A DNA stretch of 8,705 nt from Nitrospinota bacterium (GCA_015231815.1 JADGAW010000015.1:11495-20199); one strand, 5' to 3'. Counted from the first letter of the stretch, positions 1 to 6,709 are shown. Notes: generated by a model not told the origin, from the letters alone. Made by a program: numbers and translations.

Positions 1-76
1 GGTGCCTCAAAGCCGTTTCTGAGAATGAGTTCAAAGCTTCTCCCATCAATGATCAGATTCTACCTCTATTTTTCAG
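1..76 (+). repeat. Interspersed palindromic repeat, copy 1 (left part outside window)
   Basis: This is the first of three copies of an intergenic element. Bases 7-76 align without gaps to 3588-3657 with 65 of 70 identical by hand count, and more loosely to 8229-8297. Shared landmarks in order are CAAAGCCGTTT, GAGAATGAGTTCAA, CCCATCAAT and a terminal CTATTTTTCAG. Bases 1-6 (ggtgcc) resemble the bases just before the core in copy 3, so the copy continues to the left beyond the window. It ends 111 bp before the start of the glycosyltransferase-like gene, in the same orientation as the other copies. Confidence 0.85.
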
Positions 77-106
77 TTCCAAGAAACAACCCACTCATCA
101 AAAAAG

Positions 107-112
107 TATAAT
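107..112 (+). promoter_or_regulatory. Possible -10 box for the GT-C gene
   Basis: A perfect TATAAT lies 75 bases before the ATG at 188 and 30 bases after the end of repeat copy 1. No good -35 hexamer sits 16-18 bases upstream, where the sequence is AAACAA-like, so this is only a candidate in AT-rich DNA. Apart from this box and repeat copy 1, nothing else is seen in bases 77-187. Confidence 0.3.
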
Positions 113-187
113 ACCGCAGGTAAAAAATCATACTTTAATATCCAACAGAACTTTGAATAAAAACCTTTTTCACCATAAAACGCAATA

Positions 188-1765
188 ATGATGCAATCTG
201 GAACAGACAACGAAAACTATACATCGGAAAAAGGAACTCAATCGACACTTCTTTATTGTGTGGCCTTCATTCTTCTTTCCCTCTACCAGTTGTTATTTAT
301 TCGATACGGCTTAAATATATGGGATGAAGGGGTTCTCCTCAATGGTGTATTGAGAACTATTGACGGAGAAACTGCAATGAAGGATTTTATCGGCTATCCT
401 CCGGGAAGATATATGTGGGCAAAGTTTTTTACCGATATTTTCGGACTGTCAATCTTTTCCATCAGACTTTCCCTCGTTCCTCTCACAAGCCTTATGGTCT
501 TGGCTGTTTTTGTCATAACAAAGAAAATAACCAACAACTCATTTGCCTTTATTGCCTCGGCAATGCTTTTATCAACCCCGGCAGTCTATTACAATCGTTA
601 CTTCACCATATTTTCAGTCTTTATCCTCTTTTTTCTCGTTCGCTGGATTGAAAATCCAAAACAAAACAACACGATTTACCTTCTCTTGAGCATTATTTTC
701 ACGACAATTTATATAAAGGTTGAGGTTGGTGTTCTTTCCCTAACAGCATTTGTATTGATTTATGGGGTAAAAAGCCTGTTTGATAGTGATCTAAAGGTTA
801 ATTATCAGAAAATAGCTATCACGATAATGCTCATTTCGTTTCTTTTAATTATTTTGAGCTTTAACATTGATCTTCTTACCTTCCTGAAATATTTCTACAG
901 TACAGTCTTTGAAGTTTTTCATCTTTGGGGAAACCCTTTTCCAGAGCTGAGTGAAATTCTTCCAACAAATAAAGATTTCTTTGATAATCTGCACTTTTAT
1001 CTCTCCCCTCTTCTTTCTTTCATTACAATACTGTTTTTTATAAACAAAACAGAGCTTTTACAGGAAAGAAAACATTTAATTCTCTTTGCTGTTCTTGTAT
1101 TTGCCCTCTTTATGAATTTCCTTGTGGTTTGGAGAGCCGGATATGACAATTTACTCAGAACCTTACCCTCTTATTACATTCTTGTTTCCTGGGTTTTATA
1201 TAAAACGTACGAATATGGAAGAAAACACTTTTCGCTTGAAAAGGGGTTATATAAAGGTGCTCTTTTTGGTATGCTTCTTCTTTACCCGGCAACGTTTATA
1301 TTTCATTCAACGGTCAACCATGGTTTCTATTCCGGTTCTATTGGGGAATTATTCAGGGAGCATGTTCCCTATGACTCCCAATTCGGCAGAGTTTATATTG
1401 AACCTCACCACCTTGAACCCCTTAATTTTATAATTACGACCATAAAGGAAAACAGCACGGAAAACGACACTATTTTTGCCGCTCCCATAAACCCCCTCTG
1501 GTCATTTTTCAGTGGAAGAAAAAATGCCTCCTATTTTGAGTTTGTGCTTCCTTCAACCCTAACGTTTAAAAAAGACAAAAACTTTCTCTTAAAGGAGTTG
1601 AGAGAAAAGAAACCAAAGTTAGCAATTATTTCAGATATTTCCATTGACGGAAAAGAGGATCGTAAGTTTCGCAACTACGAGCCGGAAATCTTTAACTTCT
1701 TTCTCTCACATTATCTCCCGATAGCAAAGGTTGGAACATTTATTATTTTCCTTATCCGGGAATAA
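188..1765 (+). CDS. Polytopic GT-C-fold glycosyltransferase-like membrane protein
   Basis: This 525-residue integral membrane protein probably transfers a sugar from a polyprenyl-phosphate donor on the outer face of the inner membrane (GT39/GT83-like, the PMT/ArnT type of fold). Seen in the sequence are a short polar N-terminus, a first membrane segment at about 20-38, and then an external loop with W45-D46-E47-G48, which is where GT-C enzymes carry their acidic catalytic pair. A YPPGRY motif follows at 70-75, and a loop of the form FG(x)SxFxxR lies at 85-93. About ten further hydrophobic segments run to roughly residue 370. A soluble C-terminal part (about 400-510) contains alternating strands around FAAPINPLWSFFSGR, as in the small periplasmic domain of this family. 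The acceptor and donor cannot be told. The start has tandem ATGs (188 and 191) and no Shine-Dalgarno. The gene converges on the next gene with a 1-base gap. The general class is fairly sure; enzymatic activity is inferred. Confidence 0.75.
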   Translation: MMQSGTDNENYTSEKGTQSTLLYCVAFILLSLYQLLFIRYGLNIWDEGVLLNGVLRTIDGETAMKDFIGYPPGRYMWAKFFTDIFGLSIFSIRLSLVPLTSLMVLAVFVITKKITNNSFAFIASAMLLSTPAVYYNRYFTIFSVFILFFLVRWIENPKQNNTIYLLLSIIFTTIYIKVEVGVLSLTAFVLIYGVKSLFDSDLKVNYQKIAITIMLISFLLIILSFNIDLLTFLKYFYSTVFEVFHLWGNPFPELSEILPTNKDFFDNLHFYLSPLLSFITILFFINKTELLQERKHLILFAVLVFALFMNFLVVWRAGYDNLLRTLPSYYILVSWVLYKTYEYGRKHFSLEKGLYKGALFGMLLLYPATFIFHSTVNHGFYSGSIGELFREHVPYDSQFGRVYIEPHHLEPLNFIITTIKENSTENDTIFAAPINPLWSFFSGRKNASYFEFVLPSTLTFKKDKNFLLKELREKKPKLAIISDISIDGKEDRKFRNYEPEIFNFFLSHYLPIAKVGTFIIFLIRE

Positions 1766-1766
1766 A

Positions 1767-3464
1767 TTAAGGAGAGGTTGTAAGGGAATAAACAGAAACA
1801 GAATTCCCGCCTCCTGACATTTTTCCCTGCGAAGTTATCCAAACCTGCTTTGAGTCGGGTGAAACAGCAAGTCCAACGGGGTAGGAATCAACAGGAATTT
1901 TCAAAAGAATCTTTAATGTTTGCGGATCAAGTGCAACCATCATATTTTTATAGTTAATTGCTGAAAAGAGCAGTTTTTCGTCCTTGGACAAACTAATGGT
2001 TCGTGCACCCTTTCCCACCTTCGTTTCCTGTAGCGGTTTAATCGTGTGCCTTCCCGATAAAATCGTATCAATAATGTCTGGCAAAGAAAATGAAGAAACA
2101 TAACCGGATATATTGGAACTTACATAGAGGGTTTGTCCATCATTTGAAAGCACCAAATGTCGTGGAGTAGGCTTCATGCCATATACAGAACCAATATATT
2201 TCTTTTTCTCTACATCAACAATTGCAATACCTCCTCCATGCATCATTCCGACAAGCAGATAATGACCATCCGGGGTAAAAACCGCTCCCCTCAGGCAAGA
2301 GCCGCAATGCTTATCCCGGTCTATTTTTTCCTTTGGAAGCGACTGCACCTCCTCAGGAAGAGATTTTAAGTCCAAAGGTTTTCCAACATTGATTAACGCT
2401 TCATGATGAAAAGAATTGATATCATTTCCTTCTATATTAATGAGTCCAACGGTATTATCACCCCAATGAATTGTTGCAAGGTACTTATTGTCAGGAGAAA
2501 CAGCCATGAACTTTGGAATTGGTCCGACATTCATCACACGAACGAGGGTATCGGTTTCAGTATCAATTAAGCCAATAGCCGAGGGATAGAGAGCGTTCTT
2601 ATCAAAGTGTCTTCGATAATAAGAAACCCAAAGATACCTGCCATTATGGGATGAGGCAAACTCAACAGGCTTTCCATAAAAAGTGTTGGGGTTGGGAAAT
2701 TCATCTGTTGGTAAAAAGGTTGCCCAGGAGGGAAAAAGCTCCGCATGAATAAATAAATGACGATTATTTTGGTTGAACCTGTGCATGATGACCTTTATTT
2801 TTTGTAAGGCAGTTGTATCATAAACGACGGTTGCTAGCCCTTCCAAAGAGTTAACATAGGCTTTTTTCCCATCCAATGAAAAGGTTACTGATTTTGGAGA
2901 AAAAATTGATGTATCGTAGTGGTCAGATTCACTCTCAGGTTTATTATTGTATTGTTGAAAACGGGCAACAAGTTGCATTGACAAAGACTCCTGAGGTTCT
3001 TCACTCATTTCACCTTCCTCATTATTGCTTTTCTTTGCAGCAAATTGAGCCGTTGCGCTGGTTCCCATTGCAACACGAACAACCTCTAACCCTTTCCCCT
3101 TTAAACGGGCATTGGCTATCTTAAAGGAATCTTCAAAATCTTCCTTTTCAAACCCAAGTTTCTTTGCTTTTCTCCAATGAAATACAACATCCTTCCACTT
3201 TCCCAAAACCCAATAGCTCCAGCCAATTTCATAATGCGCTTCAGCGAAATCAGGGTTCAATTGCAACGCTTTTTGGTAAAGTTCAATTGCTTCTTTTGTT
3301 TGACCATTTTTTTGATACTCAACGCCTTGTTGAAAGAAAACATTAACCTCATCTGCATAAAGTGTCTGTGTTATGAAAAAAAAAGAAAGAAAAAATAAGC
3401 AATATTTCACTAAACAAATGGGAGCAGATTTCATACATTTTGGTTTTAAATCGTTAATATTCAC
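1767..3464 (-). CDS. Exported TPR + YVTN-type beta-propeller protein
   Basis: This protein of up to 565 residues is probably periplasmic. From the GTG at 3464 the first ten residues look cytoplasmic. From M11 (ATG at 3434) there is a classic signal peptide: K12, a hydrophobic core at about 16-36, and a cleavage site after LYA before DEV (37/38). I therefore think 3434 is the more likely start. A TPR pair (about 40-105; GWSYWVLGKW, AEAHYEIG) is followed by a low-complexity acidic linker (145-182). Repeated propeller blades follow from about 186 to the end, with recurring patterns VTFSLDGKKAYV, AVSPDNKYLAT, AVFTPDGHYLLV, LVLSNDGQTLYVSS, AVSPDSKQVWITS. Such propellers usually bind proteins or small ligands; no catalytic site is visible. 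The only cysteines of the mature chain form HCGSC (386-390). There is no Shine-Dalgarno at a usual distance from either start; an AGGAGGG (minus strand, 3492-3486) lies too far upstream. The function is unknown. Confidence 0.85.
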   Translation of the reverse strand: MNINDLKPKCMKSAPICLVKYCLFFLSFFFITQTLYADEVNVFFQQGVEYQKNGQTKEAIELYQKALQLNPDFAEAHYEIGWSYWVLGKWKDVVFHWRKAKKLGFEKEDFEDSFKIANARLKGKGLEVVRVAMGTSATAQFAAKKSNNEEGEMSEEPQESLSMQLVARFQQYNNKPESESDHYDTSIFSPKSVTFSLDGKKAYVNSLEGLATVVYDTTALQKIKVIMHRFNQNNRHLFIHAELFPSWATFLPTDEFPNPNTFYGKPVEFASSHNGRYLWVSYYRRHFDKNALYPSAIGLIDTETDTLVRVMNVGPIPKFMAVSPDNKYLATIHWGDNTVGLINIEGNDINSFHHEALINVGKPLDLKSLPEEVQSLPKEKIDRDKHCGSCLRGAVFTPDGHYLLVGMMHGGGIAIVDVEKKKYIGSVYGMKPTPRHLVLSNDGQTLYVSSNISGYVSSFSLPDIIDTILSGRHTIKPLQETKVGKGARTISLSKDEKLLFSAINYKNMMVALDPQTLKILLKIPVDSYPVGLAVSPDSKQVWITSQGKMSGGGNSVSVYSLTTSP

Positions 3465-3520
3465 TATATGAATAGTAATTTTACTCCCTCCTATGACTTT
3501 ATTATCAAAGAATTCAGTAG

Positions 3521-3657
3521 TTGAGAAATAGAGATAAAAACCAATTAACTCTTGAGAGCATTGATGGGGTAAGCTTTGAACGGATTTTCAAAGCCGTTTC
3601 TGAGAATGAGTTCAAAGCTTGTCCCATCAATCGTCAGGTTCTATCTCTATTTTTCAG
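3521..3657 (+). repeat. Interspersed palindromic repeat, copy 2 (full-length, MITE-like)
   Basis: The right half (3588-3657) is the shared repeat core. The left half is its imperfect reverse complement. Inner arms 3560-3581 and 3610-3631 pair at 20 of 22 positions, and the two mismatches are G-T and T-G, so they would be wobble pairs in RNA. Outer arms 3522-3542 and 3637-3656 pair through ATAGAGATA/TATCTCTAT with one mismatch and a small bulge. A central hairpin AACGG (3579-3583) / CCGTT (3594-3598) tops the structure. The element is bounded by AGTAG on both sides (3516-3520 and 3658-3662), a candidate 5-bp target-site duplication. It encodes no protein. Confidence 0.8.
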
Positions 3658-3724
3658 AGTAGATAATAAATTTATTAAATTTAACAAAACAGAGTAAATA
3701 AACAGTGATAAAAGGTTTATGTTT

Positions 3725-3730
3725 TATAAT
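3725..3730 (+). promoter_or_regulatory. Possible -10 box for the M23 peptidase gene
   Basis: A perfect TATAAT sits 47 bases before the M23 ATG, giving a leader of about 40 bases. No clear TTGACA-like -35 is present 16-18 bases upstream (ACAGTG at 3702-3707). The preceding sequence includes ACAGAGTAA (3689-3697), also found before prfC. Confidence 0.4.
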
Positions 3731-3777
3731 GTAAAGCAAATTGCACCCATATATGTTCAATAAGAAATGATATTGTT

Positions 3778-4731
3778 ATGAAAAAAACATTTAAGGCTTT
3801 ATTTCAAAAAGATATAAGTCTCGTGGTTTTCTCTGACTTTTCTCATACCCCAAAAAAATATTTTTTATCAAAAAAACTTCTTCTCATAGGTACATTTTCT
3901 ACTCTTTTTCTTATTATTGGAATGTCAGCTTTTTCCTATTTTCTCTATCAGGAAAACCTTCATATTGAACGGCTTACTAAATCAATAAAGGTATCAAAAA
4001 AAATTAGTTCAAATGAAATGGAAAGACAAAAAAGTGATATCACTAAAATTGCCAATTATGTCAATACCATTTCTCAGGAATTAAATGAACTTAAGAAAAT
4101 TGACAATAAGGTCAGAATAATCACTGCTCTCGGAGTAAAGGAAAATTCTTTCTTTGGTAAGGGAGGACCAGAGGACAGAGATTTTATCGACATTCATGAA
4201 TTAATTGAAGACAACCATACTCAAAGAGCAATTGAATTTTTAAAGGACGATATTAGCCGGCTCACCGAGATGAGTAAAGTGCAAAAAGAGAGCTTTGAAG
4301 AACTTAACATTTACCTTAACAAACAAAACTCAATTCTTGCTTCCACTCCTTCAATCTGGCCTGTAAAAGGATGGATTACTTCAGGATTTGGTTATCGGTC
4401 TTCACCATTTAACGGAATAAGAAAAATGCACGAAGGCATTGATATTGTTGCGAAAAGAGGTACCCCGGTTATTGCCCCTGCAGCAGGTGTTGTTGTAAAA
4501 GCTGGAAGAGTAAATGGGTATGGACTCCTTGTTGAAATAAAACATGGCTACGGGCTGCTTACAAAATATGGTCATAACTCAAAACTTCTCGTCAAAGAAG
4601 GACAAAAGGTAAAAAGAGGACAGATTATTAGTAAAGTTGGTAGCTCGGGAAGAAGTACCGGACCGCACCTTCATTATGAAGTTGTTCTCAATGGTGTTCC
4701 GATAAATCCGTTGAACTATATCATTAACTAA
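3778..4731 (+). CDS. Membrane-anchored M23 (LytM/lysostaphin-type) zinc metallopeptidase
   Basis: This 317-residue protein is predicted to cut peptide cross-links in peptidoglycan. A cytoplasmic leader of about 32 residues (with the ISLVVFSD stretch seen in envelope M23 proteins) is followed by one membrane segment (about 33-57). A coiled-coil/helical periplasmic stalk follows (60-115 and 145-187), and then the peptidase domain (about 195-317). The domain begins WPVKGWITSGFGYR and has every expected ligand: H218 and D222 (MHEGID) and H299 of the HLH motif for zinc, with H266 (KYGH) and H297 as catalytic histidines. The active site therefore looks functional, unlike EnvC/NlpD-type degenerate regulators. 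The start ATG is followed by a lysine-rich segment; no strong Shine-Dalgarno precedes it. The next gene, also a murein enzyme, lies 205 bp downstream, suggesting related roles in cell-wall turnover without proof of cotranscription. Confidence 0.92.
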   Translation: MKKTFKALFQKDISLVVFSDFSHTPKKYFLSKKLLLIGTFSTLFLIIGMSAFSYFLYQENLHIERLTKSIKVSKKISSNEMERQKSDITKIANYVNTISQELNELKKIDNKVRIITALGVKENSFFGKGGPEDRDFIDIHELIEDNHTQRAIEFLKDDISRLTEMSKVQKESFEELNIYLNKQNSILASTPSIWPVKGWITSGFGYRSSPFNGIRKMHEGIDIVAKRGTPVIAPAAGVVVKAGRVNGYGLLVEIKHGYGLLTKYGHNSKLLVKEGQKVKRGQIISKVGSSGRSTGPHLHYEVVLNGVPINPLNYIIN

Positions 4732-4752
4732 AAGAGATTCCCGGAAGCTCTT
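4732..4752 (+). terminator. Weak hairpin after the M23 gene
   Basis: Just after the TAA there is AAGAG-a-TTC-ccg-GAA-g-CTCTT, a short interrupted stem. The T run that follows (TTTTT at 4764-4768) comes about 11 bases later rather than immediately, so it would be a poor intrinsic terminator. It may only be a partial attenuation point. Confidence 0.3.
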
Positions 4753-4786
4753 CCCAATTATCATTTTTGCAAAGAAAAAAAAAATC

Positions 4787-4808
4787 TCCAAAATACGTCC
4801 AAAATACG
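4787..4808 (+). repeat. Perfect 11-bp tandem direct repeat
   Basis: TCCAAAATACG occurs twice with no gap (4787-4797 and 4798-4808), 128 bp before the carboxypeptidase start. The 11-bp period is about one helical turn, so both copies face the same side of the DNA, as in many activator or repressor sites. It is not part of any coding frame that I accept. Confidence 0.75.
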
Positions 4809-4866
4809 AATGACACGAAAAAAGAGTTTACGGAACTGTTCTAAAAGCTATCTTCTTCAACCTTTT

Positions 4867-4897
4867 AACGTTACTAACGTTCAAACCTTCCAACGTT
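4867..4897 (+). promoter_or_regulatory. Cluster of three AACGTT palindromes before the carboxypeptidase gene
   Basis: AACGTT appears at 4867-4872, 4876-4881 and 4892-4897, within 40-70 bp of the start at 4937. The first two are 9 bp apart and the third 16 bp further on. Each is a perfect hexamer palindrome, and two of them follow a CCTT-containing pyrimidine run. This could be an operator cluster or chance in a simple-sequence leader. Confidence 0.35.
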
Positions 4898-4936
4898 TAG
4901 ATCTTTAAATATTACGAACCTTTCCTCTCTAACATC

Positions 4937-6124
4937 ATGGGTTTATTGCTAAAAAAAATATTTTCCTTCGTCCTTCTCTTTACACTATTCTTTTCTTCTT
5001 ATTCAAGTGCCGCAGATTTAAGCAAAAAGATAAAAGGCTTGGTTCGCAATGGAACGGTACTGTTGGCAAACGAATCGGGGAAAATAATAGTTGACCACAA
5101 CAGTAATGCTTTTTTTGTCCCTGCAAGTATTGTAAAGATTCTCACATCCTTGGTTGCCTTAGAAAAATGGGGTTCCGACCACCGCTTTACCACTTCAGTT
5201 TATGCAAAAGAAAATGAGGTCTGGCTTAAGGGTATGGGTGACCCTTCTCTGGTAAGTGAGGAGTTGATTCTTATTGCCCAACACCTTAAAAAGTTAGGAG
5301 TTCAGCACATTAACCAACTTAACCTTGATGCAAGTTATTTTGCTACTGAAATAGATATTCCTGGAACATCGGGAACAAACAACCCTTATGACGCATTGAA
5401 TGGTGCTTTAATTGTAAACTTCAACAGTGCATTTGTCGGTAAACAAAAAAACGGAACGGTCTATTCAGCAGAGCCCATAACTCCACTTACTCCATTAACA
5501 ACTCTAAAGGCAAAAAAACTCCGCTCTGGTCAGGAAGAACGCATAAATCTCACCATGAAGCAATCAGAATCATTACAATATGTTGGAGAATTATTTCTGG
5601 CTATCTGTAATAAAGAAGGAATTGACACCCATTCTGCTACAATCCAGTTCAGTAAGGCTCCTGAAAGAAAACCCGATTACCTTCACCATAATTCTCAAAA
5701 GCTGGAACAGATACTTAAAAGTCTTTTGAAATATTCCAACAATTTCATTGCAAACCAAATTTTATTGCAACTCAGTAAAGAAACACCAAAAACCCTTTCC
5801 GGCGCAATAAACCAATACCGTGAAATAGTTCATAAACTTTTTAATGAAGACTTAAAGGGAGCACAATTCTTTGAGGCAAGCGGACTTAGCAGAGATAACC
5901 GAATAACAGCCCAACAAATGCTCAACGTTTTACAGAAGTTTAAACCCTATGCCTCTCTCTTATCTGAAAAACGTGGTGTTCTTCTAAAATCCGGTACATT
6001 AACGGGAGTATATAACTATGCCGGCTACATTAAGACAAAACAGGGTTTAAAGCCCTTTGTCATTATGCTCAGCCAAAGTAAAAACAATCGAGATGAAATT
6101 CTTACATTACTTAAAAAGCAATAA
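4937..6124 (+). CDS. dacB: D-alanyl-D-alanine carboxypeptidase/endopeptidase, PBP4 type (peptidase S13)
   Basis: This 395-residue penicillin-binding protein trims the terminal D-Ala of stem peptides or cuts DD-cross-links in the periplasm. A signal peptide is obvious: K6-K7, a hydrophobic core at 8-20, and cleavage near SSA-A before DLSK (about 26). The three class C active-site motifs are present in order: S64-I-V-K67 (in PASIVKI, nucleophile Ser64), S267-N-N269 (KYSNNF) and K351-S-G353 followed by TLTGVYNYAGY. GMGDPSL (99-105) matches the family's conserved GDP element. KSG instead of KTG is normal in this family. At 395 residues it is shorter than E. coli PBP4 (about 477), mainly between the first two motifs, so the accessory domains are reduced. 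The start has no Shine-Dalgarno; the leader just before it is pyrimidine-rich (cctttcctctctaacatc). Its neighbours are an M23 peptidase upstream and HU downstream. Confidence 0.93.
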   Translation: MGLLLKKIFSFVLLFTLFFSSYSSAADLSKKIKGLVRNGTVLLANESGKIIVDHNSNAFFVPASIVKILTSLVALEKWGSDHRFTTSVYAKENEVWLKGMGDPSLVSEELILIAQHLKKLGVQHINQLNLDASYFATEIDIPGTSGTNNPYDALNGALIVNFNSAFVGKQKNGTVYSAEPITPLTPLTTLKAKKLRSGQEERINLTMKQSESLQYVGELFLAICNKEGIDTHSATIQFSKAPERKPDYLHHNSQKLEQILKSLLKYSNNFIANQILLQLSKETPKTLSGAINQYREIVHKLFNEDLKGAQFFEASGLSRDNRITAQQMLNVLQKFKPYASLLSEKRGVLLKSGTLTGVYNYAGYIKTKQGLKPFVIMLSQSKNNRDEILTLLKKQ

Positions 6125-6145
6125 ATAAAGAATAAATTATTTCAG

Positions 6146-6156
6146 CCCCCCCCCCC
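6146..6156 (+). repeat. C11 homopolymer tract
   Basis: Eleven consecutive C residues stand 22 bases after the dacB stop and about 38 bases upstream of the possible HU -35 element. A pure C run of this length is striking in such AT-rich DNA. Its length could vary by slipped-strand replication or be miscalled in sequencing. Confidence 0.9.
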
Positions 6157-6193
6157 TTAAAACAGCAAATATTCCCCATAAATAAAAAATTAA

Positions 6194-6225
6194 TTAACAA
6201 TTTTTCCGTTACTATTTGCTATACT
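6194..6225 (+). promoter_or_regulatory. Promoter of the HU gene
   Basis: An extended -10, TGCTATACT (TATACT at 6220-6225), stands 42 bases before the HU ATG. TTAACA (6194-6199) is a 5-of-6 match to the -35 consensus, but its spacing of 20 bases is long, so the extended TG may carry most of the recognition. This is the best sigma-70-like promoter in the window. Confidence 0.5.
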
Positions 6226-6253
6226 AAACCCTTAAATTTTTATTATTTTTTTT

Positions 6254-6259
6254 GGAGGT
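6254..6259 (+). promoter_or_regulatory. Strong Shine-Dalgarno of the HU gene
   Basis: GGAGGT lies 8 bases before the ATG at 6268 and directly follows a run of eight T (6246-6253). It fixes the HU start. It is the only canonical Shine-Dalgarno at a normal distance from a start in this window. Confidence 0.9.
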
Positions 6260-6267
6260 CATTTTTT

Positions 6268-6540
6268 ATGAACAAATCTGATTTAGTAGATAGAATTGCA
6301 CAAAAGGCTGGAGTTACAAAAAAGCAGGCGCAAGCTTCTTATGAGGCAGTTACCGAAGGTATTTCTGAAGCACTTTCAAATGGCGAAGCAGTGACATTAA
6401 TTGGATTTGGCACATACTCCGTTAAACAAAGATCTGCACGAACGGGTATTAATCCCAGAACTAAGGAAAAGATTACTATTGCTGCAAAGAAAGTAGTTAA
6501 GTTTAAAGCAGGAAGTGCCTTAAGCGATTCTGTTAAGTAA
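6268..6540 (+). CDS. HU-family nucleoid DNA-binding protein
   Basis: This 90-residue, full-length histone-like protein is predicted to form dimers that bend and compact DNA with little sequence specificity. The helical N-terminal dimerisation part (MNKSDLVDRIAQKAGVTKKQ... to about residue 40) is followed by the family signature GFGTYSV (46-52). The DNA-binding beta arm carries R55, R58, the intercalating proline of INPRT (P63) and R64, and the closing strand is IAAKKVVKFKAG. An HU rather than IHF identity is favoured by overall length and the AxxARTGxNPxTxE pattern, but a single subunit sequence cannot exclude other DNABII members. Expression is probably high, given the extended -10 promoter, strong Shine-Dalgarno and dedicated terminator. 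The gene is a single transcription unit between dacB and the receiver-TPR gene. Confidence 0.97.
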   Translation: MNKSDLVDRIAQKAGVTKKQAQASYEAVTEGISEALSNGEAVTLIGFGTYSVKQRSARTGINPRTKEKITIAAKKVVKFKAGSALSDSVK

Positions 6541-6593
6541 AGAAAACCGGCTCTCAAAACAGATTCACAGTGTTTACGTTACAATAACCTTCT

Positions 6594-6634
6594 AAACACG
6601 CTGTTTTTCTTTATTTAAGAATCAGCGTGTTTTT
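6594..6634 (+). terminator. Intrinsic terminator after HU
   Basis: A perfect 10-bp stem AAACACGCTG (6594-6603) / CAGCGTGTTT (6623-6632) ends in a T run (6630-6634). The loop can extend the stem further with TTCTT/AAGAA. An upstream stretch ACAGTGTTTA (6567-6576) can pair instead with the left arm TAAACACGCTGT (6593-6604) with a 2-base bulge, forming a second, mutually exclusive hairpin also followed by T residues. It lies 53 bases after the HU stop. Confidence 0.8.
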
Positions 6635-6653
6635 GAATTTCTCAACAATTAAG

Positions 6654-6666
6654 ACTTCAAAGAAGT
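6654..6666 (+). promoter_or_regulatory. Small inverted repeat before the receiver-TPR gene
   Basis: ACTTC-aaa-GAAGT is a perfect 13-bp inverted repeat 43 bases before the ATG at 6710, with a TATAAA (6682-6687) between them. It could be an operator or a leader hairpin. Nothing else stands out between the HU terminator and this gene. Confidence 0.25.
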
Positions 6667-6709
6667 TAGTTCCTGTTCTTTTATAAACCAAAGACGACAA
6701 TCCTCTTCA

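Larger units (their letters stand above)
3465..3777. other. Divergent intergenic region dominated by a palindromic element
   Basis: This 313-bp gap separates the divergently transcribed propeller gene (leftward) and M23 gene (rightward), so promoters for both must lie here. From left to right it holds a minus-strand AGGAGGG (3492-3486), a weak minus-strand GATAAT (3506-3501) that may be a -10 for the propeller gene, and the 137-bp palindrome (3521-3657). An AT-rich stretch with a TATAAT at 3725-3730 then leads to the M23 start. No open reading frame worth calling is seen. Confidence 0.7.

Noticed and set aside
2295..2309. HCGSC considered as a c-type heme site
   Set aside because: A heme attachment site needs CxxCH; here Leu follows the second Cys.
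2157..3398. Several + strand open frames of 60-82 codons opposite the propeller gene
   Set aside because: They lie antisense to a long well-supported gene, show no recognisable motifs or ribosome sites, and are shadows of its codon pattern.
3465..3777. A tRNA, riboswitch or small RNA gene in the divergent gap
   Set aside because: No cloverleaf, CCA end or known aptamer pattern is recognisable; the structure present is explained by the palindromic repeat.
4579..4791. Minus-strand frame of 70 codons overlapping the end of the M23 gene
   Set aside because: It covers the conserved M23 catalytic end and has no family resemblance or ribosome site.
5987..5995. KSG instead of KTG in the carboxypeptidase as a sign of inactivation
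   Set aside because: Serine at this position is common in active-site KTG-type motifs of this family, and the SxxK and SxN motifs are intact.
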